A DNA stretch of 64,000 nt, from the NCBI RefSeq assembly GCF_001984175.1, contig NZ_MTQP01000053.1:62001-126000 (forward strand), read 5' to 3'. The notes below the pieces were generated by a model. The model had not been told where the DNA came from. It was given only the letters and a program-made list of their open reading frames with translations, and did not search any database. The position numbers were made by a program, and so were the translations under genes. Below, one piece after another: positions 23,391-31,734 of this stretch (within the stretch, counting starts at the first letter, position 1; the number at the start of each line of letters is the position of its first letter). This stretch comes from Saccharothrix sp. ALI-22-I (lineage in GTDB: Bacteria; Actinomycetota; Actinomycetes; Mycobacteriales; Pseudonocardiaceae).

Positions 23391-24608
23391 TCATTCCAGG
23401 GTGACCGTCTCGACGACCTGGTTCCCGTGGTCGAGCACCCGGATCTGGAAGCCCTTGGTGAGGCCGCGCCGCGCGTCCAACGGCGGCTGGTCGTCCAGTC
23501 GGGCGACGAAGGTCCCCTCCACCAGGACGGCCGGCACGGTCTGCCCCTGCGCGTCGACGATCTCCAGGCCACCGACCTTCGCCGTGTCCACCGTGCCGCC
23601 GAGGGCCACCTGCGCGCTGGTCGGATCGATGCCGCGACCATCCGACCAGCGGACCTTGACCAGCGCGCCGTCCTGGGGCGACGTGTCACCGGGCCGCGCG
23701 GTGGCCGCCTCACCGTGATAGACGTGGCAGTACGCGGTGACCCCGGCCTGGTCGTGGATCGCCAGCCACGCGTCGACACCGGCGCCCGAGAACGCGCCGG
23801 GACGCCACTTCAGCGGGTCGCCCACCCAGTCCACGCCGTCCCGCATCGTCAGGTCCAGACACCGCGCCACGACCCGGTCGCCCGGCGGCCACTCCTGGCG
23901 GGACTGCGACCACACGTCCGGGCGGGGGAGCGCCTCGATGTCGATCTCCCCGGAGAGCGGCCCGGACGCCGTGGTGAACACCACCGACATCCGCACGGCC
24001 GACTGCGGGATCAGGAACAGGTCCTCCACGACCGAGACCGGCATCGACACCACCGGGCCGCCGCTCGGCAGGGCCACGGTCAGCTTCACGTCGCTGGTCC
24101 CGGCCGGCATCCGGCCGATGAGCACACCGGTGCCCGCCCGCCACAGCAGCGACGCCGCCCCGCCTGCCAGCGGGAACGTCCCCGCCTCGGGTTTGTTGCG
24201 GGAGACTTCCGTGTGCGTGATCTCGCAGAACCGGTCGTTGGCCGCCGCGAGGATCCGGCGGCCGGGCAGGCCGATGGTGAACCGCACCTCCGTCACGGCG
24301 AACCCGCACCGCGCCGCGTCGTCCTCGGTCGCTCTGGGCGCGACCGCGATGACGGACACGTCGCGTGGGGACGGCGCGGCGGTCGAGGACGTGGTGGTCG
24401 GCGGCGCGACGGCGATCGTGTCGTCGCCCTGGGTGGACTGGGCCACGATCGCCCCACCTGCCGCCAGCACGGCGACGGCCGCCGCGGCGGCCAGCGGCGT
24501 GCGCACGGCACCGCCGCCCACGACCCGTCGACGCATCCGTTCCCGCACGTCGGGCGGCAGCGGGCGGCGCGGCGGCAGGTCCGGCACGATCGTCTCCGGC
24601 TGGCTCAT
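23391..24608 (-). CDS. Single-pass membrane protein, putative partner of the ECF sigma factor
   Basis: This 405-residue protein has a cytosolic N terminus of about 38 residues, PPRRPLPPDVRERMRRRVVG. One membrane helix follows (about residues 41-58), then a Thr/Ser/Pro linker and a long outside domain. Its ATG overlaps the sigma factor stop (ATGA), so the two are translated together. The layout suits an anti-sigma factor, but no zinc anti-sigma motif (HxxxCxxC) is present. The outer domain has several cysteines and many beta strands; I recognise no family. The anti-sigma role is inferred from position only. Confidence 0.65.
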   Translation of the reverse strand: MSQPETIVPDLPPRRPLPPDVRERMRRRVVGGGAVRTPLAAAAAVAVLAAGGAIVAQSTQGDDTIAVAPPTTTSSTAAPSPRDVSVIAVAPRATEDDAARCGFAVTEVRFTIGLPGRRILAAANDRFCEITHTEVSRNKPEAGTFPLAGGAASLLWRAGTGVLIGRMPAGTSDVKLTVALPSGGPVVSMPVSVVEDLFLIPQSAVRMSVVFTTASGPLSGEIDIEALPRPDVWSQSRQEWPPGDRVVARCLDLTMRDGVDWVGDPLKWRPGAFSGAGVDAWLAIHDQAGVTAYCHVYHGEAATARPGDTSPQDGALVKVRWSDGRGIDPTSAQVALGGTVDTAKVGGLEIVDAQGQTVPAVLVEGTFVARLDDQPPLDARRGLTKGFQIRVLDHGNQVVETVTLE

Positions 24609-25180
24609 CGCTCCTCCACAGCACGCAGTCGGGCGCGGGCCCGCGAGATCCGCGAGCGCACGCTCACCTCGGCGACACCGAGGACTTGGGCGGCTTCGGC
24701 CGTGGACAGCTCGCCCAGCAGGCACAGCTCCACGGCTTCCCGTTCGGCCTTGGGCAGGGAACCCACCACGTCCAGCACGCGGCGCAACGCGCGGTCGTCG
24801 TCGACCGCCGCGATGACGCGTTCGGCGTGGTCGGGCACCACGTCGTCGTCGGGCACCCGGCGTAACGCCCGTCTGAACCGGCCGAGCCGGCGGAACTCGG
24901 TGCGCGCCAGGTTGCCCGCCACGGTGTAGAGCCACGGCAGGGCGCTGTCCCGGACCAGGGTGATGTCGGACCGGCGCCGCCAGGCGGCCAGGAACGTGGC
25001 GGAGGTCAGGTCCTCGGCGAGCGACCACGACGCCGTCAGCCGGTAGGCGTGGTTCCACACCGCCTCGGCGTGCCGGTCGAACAGCGCGGCGAACGAGGCC
25101 TTGTCCCCGCGCGCCCACAGCTCCGCGTCGGTGTCTGGCACCGGTGCTGCCCCCTGCCGGCTCGATGTCGCAGCAGTCAT
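24605..25180 (-). CDS. ECF-type RNA polymerase sigma factor
   Basis: This 191-residue sigma-70 family protein has only regions 2 and 4. Region 2 (about residues 28-95) contains FAALFDRHAEAVWNHAYRLT and LAEDLTSATFLAAW, the -10 recognising part. Region 4 (about residues 135-188) contains LPKAEREAVELCLLGELSTA and VSVRSRISRARARLR, the -35 recognising helix-turn-helix. It is co-transcribed with the downstream membrane protein. A palindrome lies 37 bases upstream of its ATG, in the gap shared with a small divergent ORF. The inducing signal is unknown. Confidence 0.92.
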   Translation of the reverse strand: MTAATSSRQGAAPVPDTDAELWARGDKASFAALFDRHAEAVWNHAYRLTASWSLAEDLTSATFLAAWRRRSDITLVRDSALPWLYTVAGNLARTEFRRLGRFRRALRRVPDDDVVPDHAERVIAAVDDDRALRRVLDVVGSLPKAEREAVELCLLGELSTAEAAQVLGVAEVSVRSRISRARARLRAVEER

Positions 25181-25216
25181 GCCAGTAGGTAGCCGCAGCC
25201 ACCCCCGGCGTTGCAG

Positions 25217-25244
25217 CCGATCTCATTCCGGGGGATGAGATCGG
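25217..25244. promoter_or_regulatory. 28-bp palindrome between the sigma factor and a small ORF
   Basis: CCGATCTCAT (25217-25226) and ATGAGATCGG (25235-25244) form perfect 10-bp arms. Allowing one mismatch, the symmetry continues through the centre TCCGGGGG. It lies in the 142-base gap between two divergent genes, so a dimeric regulator bound here could control both. No known operator type was recognised. Confidence 0.6.
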
Positions 25245-25322
25245 TCCGCTACTCCGAGCCGACGCCCGCTTACGCCCGCCGACGACATCCTGGAGACACG
25301 ACGACGACCGGAGGAGCACGAC

Positions 25323-25472
25323 ATGACCGCGATCACCATGACCACGACGACCGCCGCGACCAGGGTTCCGGCGGTCGTCACCACCACGGCCACCACCACC
25401 GCGCGCTTCCTGGGCCACTTCCTGGCCGCGCTGGTCGGGGTCACGTTCCTCGGCCGTGACCTGGAGCACTGA
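25323..25472 (+). CDS. Thr-rich 49-residue microprotein divergent from the sigma factor
   Basis: This short ORF has an ATG eight bases after a strong GGAGGAG (25310-25315). The peptide begins MTAITMTTTTAATRVPAV, with threonine making up a large share of its first half. It ends in a hydrophobic stretch, FLGHFLAALVGVTFLG, followed by RDLEH, so it may sit at the membrane. I recognise no family. The excellent ribosome-binding site, codon use like that of its neighbours and the position opposite the ECF sigma gene support it being real. It could be a target or modulator of that sigma factor; this is inference. Confidence 0.5.
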   Translation: MTAITMTTTTAATRVPAVVTTTATTTARFLGHFLAALVGVTFLGRDLEH

Positions 25473-25483
25473 GACCGCTTTCG

Positions 25484-25544
25484 TAGACTGGAGCTTCCCA
25501 GGCTGCTGTCTGATCATCGTCTCCGCCGATGGCGAGGAGTGCGC
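25484..25544 (+). promoter_or_regulatory. def promoter and structured leader
   Basis: TAGACT (25484-25489) is a good -10 box. The leader carries TGCTGTCTGATCATCG (25504-25519). CTCCGCC (25521-25527) can then pair with GGCGAG (25531-25536) with one bulged C. This hairpin contains the Shine-Dalgarno GAGGAG (25534-25539). The same elements recur before fmt. Together they suggest control of translation, but no regulator is known. Confidence 0.5.
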
Positions 25545-26087
25545 GTGACCGTCCAACCGATCCGGCTGTTCGGCGACCCGGTGCTGCGGACGCCCGCCGT
25601 CGAGGTCAGCGACTTCGACGCGGAGCTGCGCAAGCTGGTCAAGGACCTGTGGGACACGATGAGCGAGGCGGGCGGCGCCGGGCTGGCGGCGCCCCAGCTG
25701 GGCGTGGGCCTGCGCGTGTTCACCTACCACTGCGACGGTTTCGCGGGGCACCTGGTCAACCCGACGTTCGACGTCGTGGGCGACGAGCAGCAGGACGGCC
25801 CGGAAGGCTGCCTGTCCATCCCCGGCCTGTCGTGGGACTGCCGCCGCCACCTCCACGTCGTGGCCAAGGGCTGGAACATGCACGGCGAGCCGATCGAGGT
25901 CGAGGGCACCGACTTGCTGGCGCGCTGCATCCAGCACGAGACCGACCACCTCGACGGCGTGCTCTTCCTGGACCGCCTGGACGACCAGACCCGCAAGGAC
26001 GCCATGAAAGCCATCCGCCAGCAGTCCTGGTTCGACGGCGGCGTCCCCGCGATCAAGCAATCGCCCCACCCCCTGTTCGGTGGCTGA
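25545..26087 (+). CDS. def: Peptide deformylase
   Basis: Def removes the formyl group from the N-terminal methionine of new proteins. The 180-residue enzyme shows all three motifs: GAGLAAPQLG near residue 43, EGCLSIPG with the metal-binding cysteine near residue 88, and QHETDHLDG with the HExxH metal site near residue 130. The GTG at 25545 is chosen because GAGGAG ends five bases before it; the GTG at 25539 overlaps that site. The gene lies just before fmt, which adds the formyl group to the initiator tRNA. Confidence 0.94.
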   Translation: MTVQPIRLFGDPVLRTPAVEVSDFDAELRKLVKDLWDTMSEAGGAGLAAPQLGVGLRVFTYHCDGFAGHLVNPTFDVVGDEQQDGPEGCLSIPGLSWDCRRHLHVVAKGWNMHGEPIEVEGTDLLARCIQHETDHLDGVLFLDRLDDQTRKDAMKAIRQQSWFDGGVPAIKQSPHPLFGG

Positions 26088-26121
26088 TCGCGTGGGGTAA
26101 GCCGGCCTGGCGGCACTCTCC

Positions 26122-26189
26122 TAGACTTGCTGTCTGCGGTCTGATCGTCGCCTCGGCAGAGGCAGACGGCTCCGATGCGAGGAGAGTGC
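26122..26189 (+). promoter_or_regulatory. fmt promoter and structured leader, similar to that of def
   Basis: TAGACT (26122-26127) is the -10 box. The leader repeats def elements: TGCTGTCTG (26128-26136), GTCTGATCGTCG (26139-26150) and CTCCGATGCGAGGAG (26170-26184). A perfect hairpin GCCTC-GGCA-GAGGC lies at 26150-26163. CTCC (26170-26173) can pair with GGAG (26181-26184), hiding the ribosome-binding site of a small leader ORF. Confidence 0.5.
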
Positions 26190-26252
26190 GTGTTCGTCCA
26201 GAAAACCCGGCCGGCTCGACCGAGTCCCCACCTGCCGTACGGAGGGGTCTGA
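26190..26252 (+). CDS. Possible 20-residue leader peptide upstream of fmt
   Basis: A GTG lies five bases after GAGGAG (26179-26184), the same spacing as in def. It opens a 20-codon frame, [20 protein letters not shown], ending in TGA one base before the fmt ATG (TGACATG). Such spacing allows translational coupling. The peptide is rich in proline and arginine and has no recognised family. It may be a leader that controls fmt, or only a by-product of the copied leader. Confidence 0.4.
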   Translation: MFVQKTRPARPSPHLPYGGV

Positions 26253-26253
26253 C

Positions 26254-27183
26254 ATGCGGCTGGTCTTCGCGGGCACGCCCGAGGTCGCGCTGCCGTCGCT
26301 GCGGGCGCTGCTGGACTCCGAGCGGCACGAGGTCGTTGCCGTCGTGACCCGGCCGGACGCGCCGGCCGGGCGTGGTCGTCGGGTGGAGCGGTCCCCGGTC
26401 GCGGCGTTGGCCGACGAGCGCGGCATCGAGGTGCTGACGCCGGCCAAGGCGAGCGACCCGGTGTTCCAGGCCCGGTTGAAGGAGCTGGAGCCGGACCTGT
26501 GCCCGGTGGTGGCCTACGGCGCACTGCTGCCCGAGTCCGCTCTGTCCATCCCGACCCACGGTTGGGTGAACCTGCACTTCTCGGTGCTGCCCGCCTGGCG
26601 GGGCGCGGCGCCCGTGCAGGCGTCCGTGCGGCACGGCGACGACATCACCGGCGCGACCACGTTCCGCATCGTCAAGGAGCTGGACGCGGGCCCGGTGTAC
26701 GGCGTGGTCACCGAGCAGGTGCGCGCGCGGGACACGGCAGGTGAGCTGCTCGGTCGGCTCGCCGAGTCCGGCGCGAAGCTGCTGCTGTCCACTGTGGACG
26801 GCATCGAGGACGGCACGCTGCGCGCGGTGGAGCAGCCCGACCAGGGCGTCAGCTACGCGCCGAAGGTGACCGTGGACGACGCCCGGCTGGACTTCGGCAT
26901 GCCCGCCGCCGCGATCGACCGGGTGGCCCGCGCGGTGACGCCGGACCCCGGCGCGTGGGCGGAGTTCCGCGGTGAACGGCTCAAACTCGGCCCGGTCGTC
27001 CCGGCCGAGTCCGAGGAACCCCTCGCGCCCGGTGAGATCCGGGTGGAGCGCAAACGCGTGCTCGTCGGCACGGCCACCGACCCGGTGGTGCTGGGCGACG
27101 TGCAGGCACAGGGCAAGAAGCGGATGTCGGCGACCGACTGGGCGCGCGGCGTCCGGATCGAGGCGGGGGAGCGGATTTCATGA
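26254..27183 (+). CDS. fmt: Methionyl-tRNA formyltransferase
   Basis: Fmt formylates initiator methionyl-tRNA using 10-formyltetrahydrofolate. The 309-residue protein begins [19 protein letters not shown]. The catalytic core is [19 protein letters not shown] near residue 105, followed by [16 protein letters not shown]. The C-terminal domain (about residues 205-305) binds tRNA. It has its own GGAGGGG (26241-26247) inside the upstream mini-ORF. Its stop overlaps the rsmB start (ATGA). Confidence 0.95.
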   Translation: MRLVFAGTPEVALPSLRALLDSERHEVVAVVTRPDAPAGRGRRVERSPVAALADERGIEVLTPAKASDPVFQARLKELEPDLCPVVAYGALLPESALSIPTHGWVNLHFSVLPAWRGAAPVQASVRHGDDITGATTFRIVKELDAGPVYGVVTEQVRARDTAGELLGRLAESGAKLLLSTVDGIEDGTLRAVEQPDQGVSYAPKVTVDDARLDFGMPAAAIDRVARAVTPDPGAWAEFRGERLKLGPVVPAESEEPLAPGEIRVERKRVLVGTATDPVVLGDVQAQGKKRMSATDWARGVRIEAGERIS

Positions 27184-28610
27184 CCCAGAGGTCTTCCCGT
27201 CCATCCCGACCGCAGCGGGCCCACCCGCCGCGCGGGCGCACCGGCAGCCCGGCCCGGCCGCCGGCGGAGGACCCGGCGCGCCAGGCCGCGTTGGACACCC
27301 TGCGCGCGGTGCGCCAGCGTGACGCCTACGCCAACCTCGTGCTGCCCGGCATCCTGCGGGAACGCAAGATCACCGGCCGTGACGCGGCCCTGGCCACCGA
27401 GCTGACCTACGGCTCGCTGCGCGCGCAGGGCCTGCTGGACGCCGTGCTGGCCGCGTGCGCCGACCGGCCGCTGTCCGAAGTGGACGGCGCGGTGCTGGAC
27501 GCGCTGCGGCTCGGCGCCTACCAGCTGCTGCGCACCCGCATCCCGGCGCACGCCGCGGTCGCCTCCACGGTGGACCTGGTGCGTGCCGACCGCGGTTCGG
27601 GCGCGGCCGGGTTCGCCAACGCCGTGCTGCGCCGGGTCACCGGGCAGGACGAGGCGAGCTGGGTGGAGGAGGTCGCGCCGGACGAGGACACCGACCCGAT
27701 CGGCTACCTGGCCATGGCCCACGCCCACCCGAGGTGGATCGCGCAGGCGTTCGCCGAGGCCCTGGGCAGTCGCGGTGAGCCGTTGCGCGACGCGCTGGCC
27801 GCCGACGACATGCGCCCGGCCGTGCACCTGGCCGCCCGGCCCGGCGAGTGCAGCGCGGAGGAGCTGGCCGCGATGACCGGCGGCGACATCGCGCCGTTCT
27901 CGCCGTACGGGGTGCACCTGGAGGCGGGCTCGGGTGACCCGGGCGACTTGGAAGCGGTGCGCGAGCGGCTGGCGACGGTGCAGGACGAGGGCAGCCAGCT
28001 GTGCGCGGTGGCGTTGACCCGGGTGCCGCTGGAAGGCCGTGACGAGCGGTGGCTCGACCTGTGCGCGGGCCCCGGTGGCAAGGCCGTGATGCTGGGCGCC
28101 CTCGCGTCGCTGTCCGGCGCGACGTTGGACGCGGTCGAGAAGGCGCCGCACCGGGCGGAGCTGATCCGCAAGGCGGCCGGTGACGTGCCGATGACCGTGC
28201 ACGTCGCCGACGGCCGCGAGTCCGGCCTGGAGGAGGGCGGGTTCGACCGGGTGCTGGTGGACGCGCCGTGCACCGGGCTGGGCGCGTTGCGCCGGCGGCC
28301 GGAGGCGCGGTGGCGGCGGCAGCCGTCGGACGTCGCGCCGCTGGCCCGGTTGCAGCGCGAGTTGCTCACCGCGGCGTTGACCCTGGTCCGGCCGGGTGGC
28401 GTGGTGGCGTACGTGGTGTGCACGCCGCACCTGTCCGAGACGGTGGGCGTGGTCGCCGACGTGGCCCGCCGCACCGAGGCGGAGTGGGTGGACGCGCGCG
28501 AGTTCTTCCCCGGCGTGCCCGATCTGGGTGACGGGCCGCAGGTGCAGCTGTGGCCGCACAAGCACGGGACGGACGCGATGTTCTGCGCCGTGCTGCGGCG
28601 GCCCGTGTGA
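27180..28610 (+). CDS. rsmB: 16S rRNA (cytosine-967 C5)-methyltransferase
   Basis: RsmB methylates C967 of 16S rRNA with S-adenosylmethionine. The 476-residue protein has a basic N-terminal tail of about 40 residues and a NusB-like domain (about residues 40-170, [20 protein letters not shown]). A Rossmann methyltransferase domain follows. The SAM motif is [15 protein letters not shown]. The two catalytic cysteines lie in [19 protein letters not shown] and VVCTPHLSE. It overlaps fmt and the following flavoprotein gene, so all three are coupled. Confidence 0.93.
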   Translation: MTQRSSRPSRPQRAHPPRGRTGSPARPPAEDPARQAALDTLRAVRQRDAYANLVLPGILRERKITGRDAALATELTYGSLRAQGLLDAVLAACADRPLSEVDGAVLDALRLGAYQLLRTRIPAHAAVASTVDLVRADRGSGAAGFANAVLRRVTGQDEASWVEEVAPDEDTDPIGYLAMAHAHPRWIAQAFAEALGSRGEPLRDALAADDMRPAVHLAARPGECSAEELAAMTGGDIAPFSPYGVHLEAGSGDPGDLEAVRERLATVQDEGSQLCAVALTRVPLEGRDERWLDLCAGPGGKAVMLGALASLSGATLDAVEKAPHRAELIRKAAGDVPMTVHVADGRESGLEEGGFDRVLVDAPCTGLGALRRRPEARWRRQPSDVAPLARLQRELLTAALTLVRPGGVVAYVVCTPHLSETVGVVADVARRTEAEWVDAREFFPGVPDLGDGPQVQLWPHKHGTDAMFCAVLRRPV

Positions 28611-29134
28611 CGGTGCTCGGTCTGGTCGCGTCCGCGGCGGGCGGGGTGGAGCAGTGGCTGGTCGACGACCTCGCCCGGCCGTTGGCCGGACGGGGTTGGC
28701 GGCTGGCCGTCACGCTGACCCCGACCGTCGCCCGCTGGCTGGAGCCGCAGCTGGCGGCGCTCGCCGCCACCACGGACCTGCCGGTGCGCTGGACGCCGCG
28801 GCTGCCGACCGAACCGAAGCCGCACCCGGTGCCGGACGCGTTCGTGTTCGCGCCCGCGACGGCGAATTCGCTGGCCAAGCTCGCCCTCGGCATCGGCGAC
28901 AACCAGGCGCTGACGGTGTTGTGCGAGGCGTTGGGCCGCCGCACCCCGATGGTGGTGCTGCCGCAGGTGTCCGAGGACCAGGCAGCACATCCCGCTTATC
29001 AGGGCCACTTGGCGGTGTTGCGTTCCGCCGGAGTGGTGTTCGCGGCCGATCCGGCGTCGGTGACGCGTGTTCTCGATCGGGTTGCGCCATTCGTCGCATT
29101 CGGTGAAAACCGCTCGAACAACGCGTGCGGCTGA
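28607..29134 (+). CDS. Flavoprotein (CoaC/UbiX-type fold)
   Basis: This 175-residue protein resembles the flavoprotein family PF02441 that includes CoaC and UbiX. It begins VLGLVASAAGGVEQWL. The core AFVFAPATANSLAKLALGIGDN is the typical flavin-binding segment, followed by TPMVVLPQV. The GTG at 28607 overlaps the rsmB stop. Small stand-alone flavoproteins of this type are common in actinomycetes, and their substrate is not known. It is shorter than CoaBC and lacks a CoaB half. Confidence 0.75.
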   Translation: MTVLGLVASAAGGVEQWLVDDLARPLAGRGWRLAVTLTPTVARWLEPQLAALAATTDLPVRWTPRLPTEPKPHPVPDAFVFAPATANSLAKLALGIGDNQALTVLCEALGRRTPMVVLPQVSEDQAAHPAYQGHLAVLRSAGVVFAADPASVTRVLDRVAPFVAFGENRSNNACG

Positions 29135-29135
29135 A

Positions 29136-29162
29136 TTGACAGCCAGTCGAGACACGTAGCAG
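29136..29162 (+). promoter_or_regulatory. Possible promoter of the LuxR-type gene
   Basis: TTGACA (29136-29141) is a perfect -35 box. TAGCAG (29157-29162) after a 15-base spacer is the best -10 candidate. The GTG at 29171 lies eight bases further on, so the mRNA could be leaderless. The spacer is short, so confidence is limited. Confidence 0.35.
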
Positions 29163-29170
29163 TCTTGATT

Positions 29171-31672
29171 GTGTCGAAATTGTACGGCCGGGATCGTGAA
29201 TGGGCTTCGGTTCTCCGCTTCCTGTCCGCACCCGGTGGCCTGTTGGCCATCGACGGCCCGCCGTGCTCCGGCAAGACACTCCTGCTGCACGAGGCGGTGG
29301 ACGCCGCCCGTGACCGCGGTCATACCGTCGTCCTGGTCTCCGGTGAGCAGCTGGCGGCGTCGGTCGACGTGGGGCGGGCGCTGGACCGGGCCGAGGTCGA
29401 TCGCGGCGCACGCGCGCTGATCGCGGTCGACCAGGCGCACAAGGACCCGGCCGCCCTGCTCGCGCTGCTGCCCCGTCTGCGGAAACGGCGGGTGACCGCG
29501 CTGGTCGCGTTGTCCGGCGCCCTGGCCGGCGTCGAGGTGCAGCGCGCCCTGACCGCGCACGGCGACGTGCTGCCGCTCGGCCCGGTGGGCGAAGACGTGA
29601 TCGAGCGGATGGTCACCGACCTGCTCCACGCGACACCGCACTGGGACCTGGCGTCGTTCATCGCTGCCGCCCGAGGCAACCCGCGCCTGGTCGCCGAACT
29701 GGTCACCGGGCTGCGCGAGGAGGGGCAGCTGGAGGTGCGCGACGGTGTGGCCCGGCTGCGCGGCGGGTGGCTGCCGCGCCGGGTGAGCAGCCTGGTGCGC
29801 GGGCAGGTCGACGTGCTGTCCGCCAAGGCCACCCAGGTGCTGCGGGTGGCCGCCGTGATCGGCAGGTCGTTCCTGCTGCACGAGGTGGCCACGATGATGA
29901 GCGAGACCGCGGCCGCGTTGCTGCCGGCGGTGGACGAGGTGCTGGCCTCCGGGCTGGTGGTGTGCATCGACGAACGGCTGGAGTTCGGCTCCGACCTGGT
30001 GTGGCGGGCGGTCGTGGAGTCGATGCCCGAGTCGGTGCTGTACGCCCTGCGGCACGACGCGGCGGTGCTGCACACGCCGTTGCGCGACGCGCCGGAGAAG
30101 CCCGCGCAGCACGAAGTCGAGGACCCGGGCACGCTCGCCGTGCACGGTGTCCGCACGCTGGCCGCCGGCGGCAAGCTGGGCTCCGCCATCGCGCTGGCCC
30201 GCGGCAGCCTGGCGCGACGGGTGCGCGCCGGCGCCGCCGCCGAGCTGCACGTGGTGCTGGCGGGCATCCTGCTGGCCGACGGCCGGCCCGCCGATGCGGC
30301 GTCCGAGATGGAGCACGTGCTGGCCGGCACCGGCGAGTCCGAGCCGCTGCGCCGGCTGGCCTCGGCCGGACGGCTGCTGTCGCTGTACTTCGCCACCGGC
30401 AGCCAGGCGGGCGCGCACGCGCTGTCCGTGCTGAGCGCGCGCGACCGGGAGCCCAGCGACGCGGACGTGGTGATGGCCGCGACCGTCCACTCGTGCCTGG
30501 AGTGGAACGCCGGGAACCTCGCCGAGGGCATGTACTGGGGCCGCGAGTCGACTCGCTGGGAACTCGACCGGCCCACCGCGTGGTGGCAGTCGCAGGCGGC
30601 GGTGTCGTTCGCGTTGAAGCTGTCGGCGCTGGGCGAGTTCGAGAACGCCGAACGCCTGGTGCGCGACGACGTCCCCGACGACGATGACGAAGCGGTGACC
30701 ACCGGCGCGCCGACGGCCCGGACGATCGCGCGGGCCAGGGTGCTCACGCAGGCCGGGAAGCTGGCCCAGGCGCTGGTCGCGGCCCGCCGCGGTCTGTCCG
30801 CCGCCCGTGATCGGGGTCTGCGCATCCTGGTGCCGTTGGCCTCGACCGTGCTGGCGACGGTGGCGTTGCACCGGGGCGAGGTTGCCGCGGCCGCCGAGCA
30901 CGTGCGGCGCTACCGGGCCGATCTGGCGGCGGGCGAGGCGGTGCTGCACTCCGGCCAGTACGACTGGGTGGAGCTGCTGCTGGCCCAGGCCCAGGGCGGG
31001 CCGGGGCGGGCCGCCGAACTGGCCCGCGAACGGATGGCCGACCTCGACGGCGTTCGCCGGATGCTCATCGAGGAGCCGGGCGCCGCGCCGTGGCTGGTGC
31101 GGCAGGCGTCGGCGGTGGGCGACAGCGGGCTGGCCGGTGACGTGGTCGGCGCGGCCGAGCGGCTGGCCGCCGACAACCCCGGTTTCGACGCCGTGGCGGT
31201 GTCCGCCGGGCACGCGCGGGCGTTGCTGGACCGCGACGCGGAGGAGCTGCTGGCGGCGGCGGGACGGCACAGCCACCCGTGGGCCAAGGCGAACGCGAAC
31301 GAGGACCTGGCCGCGCTGCTCACCGAGACCGGGCAGCCGGACCGGGCGTCGGCGCACGCCACGCTGGCGTTGCGGATCTTCGAGCGGATGGGCGCGGACG
31401 GCGAGGTGGTCCGGTTGCGCCGGCGCGCCGGGCGGACCGCCGCGGCCGCCGCGGGCGAGGACTGGGGGCGGCTGTCGGAGCCGGAGCGCGATATCGCCCG
31501 GCTGGTCGGGGCCGGGATGACCAACCGGCAGGTGGCCAAGCAGCTGTTCGTGTCACCGCACACGGTGAACTACCACCTGCGGGGCATCTTCAAGAAGCTC
31601 GGGATCAGCTCGCGGGTGGAGCTGGCGCGGTTGGCGCACGAGCAGGAGACCGCCGAGACCTCGACGGTCTGA
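29171..31672 (+). CDS. Large ATP-binding LuxR-type (LAL) transcriptional regulator
   Basis: This 833-residue protein has an N-terminal NTPase domain with Walker A GPPCSGKT (residues 29-36) and an ALIAVDQAH Walker B-like strand near residue 85. A long helical repeat region (about residues 300-750), probably TPR-like, follows. The C-terminal LuxR helix-turn-helix is LSEPERDIARLVGAGMTNRQ and QLFVSPHTVNYHLRGIFKK. LAL regulators often control antibiotic or sugar genes in actinomycetes. No target cluster is adjacent. The GTG at 29171 is preferred; a TTG two codons upstream is possible. Confidence 0.88.
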   Translation: MSKLYGRDREWASVLRFLSAPGGLLAIDGPPCSGKTLLLHEAVDAARDRGHTVVLVSGEQLAASVDVGRALDRAEVDRGARALIAVDQAHKDPAALLALLPRLRKRRVTALVALSGALAGVEVQRALTAHGDVLPLGPVGEDVIERMVTDLLHATPHWDLASFIAAARGNPRLVAELVTGLREEGQLEVRDGVARLRGGWLPRRVSSLVRGQVDVLSAKATQVLRVAAVIGRSFLLHEVATMMSETAAALLPAVDEVLASGLVVCIDERLEFGSDLVWRAVVESMPESVLYALRHDAAVLHTPLRDAPEKPAQHEVEDPGTLAVHGVRTLAAGGKLGSAIALARGSLARRVRAGAAAELHVVLAGILLADGRPADAASEMEHVLAGTGESEPLRRLASAGRLLSLYFATGSQAGAHALSVLSARDREPSDADVVMAATVHSCLEWNAGNLAEGMYWGRESTRWELDRPTAWWQSQAAVSFALKLSALGEFENAERLVRDDVPDDDDEAVTTGAPTARTIARARVLTQAGKLAQALVAARRGLSAARDRGLRILVPLASTVLATVALHRGEVAAAAEHVRRYRADLAAGEAVLHSGQYDWVELLLAQAQGGPGRAAELARERMADLDGVRRMLIEEPGAAPWLVRQASAVGDSGLAGDVVGAAERLAADNPGFDAVAVSAGHARALLDRDAEELLAAAGRHSHPWAKANANEDLAALLTETGQPDRASAHATLALRIFERMGADGEVVRLRRRAGRTAAAAAGEDWGRLSEPERDIARLVGAGMTNRQVAKQLFVSPHTVNYHLRGIFKKLGISSRVELARLAHEQETAETSTV

Positions 31673-31678
31673 CCAACC

Positions 31679-31734
31679 GCGACTTCACGCTCGCGACTTC
31701 AGGCCCGCGACTTCACGCCCGCGATTTCACGCCC
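31679..31734. repeat. Four copies of a 14-bp tandem repeat
   Basis: The unit GCGACTTCACGCYC is repeated four times head to tail: 31679-31692, 31693-31706, 31707-31720 and 31721-31734, with one or two changes per copy. The array fills the gap between the LuxR-type gene and the convergent SDR gene. Its last copy supplies the SDR stop codon. On the minus strand each copy contains TGA, so stops fall in all three frames. Confidence 0.85.

Noticed and set aside
25539..25544. GTG at 25539 as the def start
   Set aside because: It lies inside the GAGGAG ribosome-binding site; the GTG at 25545 has ideal spacing.
24605..26069. Long minus-strand frame through def and the sigma factor
   Set aside because: It is an open shadow extension of the gene at 23391-24608; the sigma factor in another frame and def on the plus strand are clear.
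31679..31734. CRISPR-like array
   Set aside because: The repeats are 14 bp and directly adjacent, with no spacers and no cas genes.
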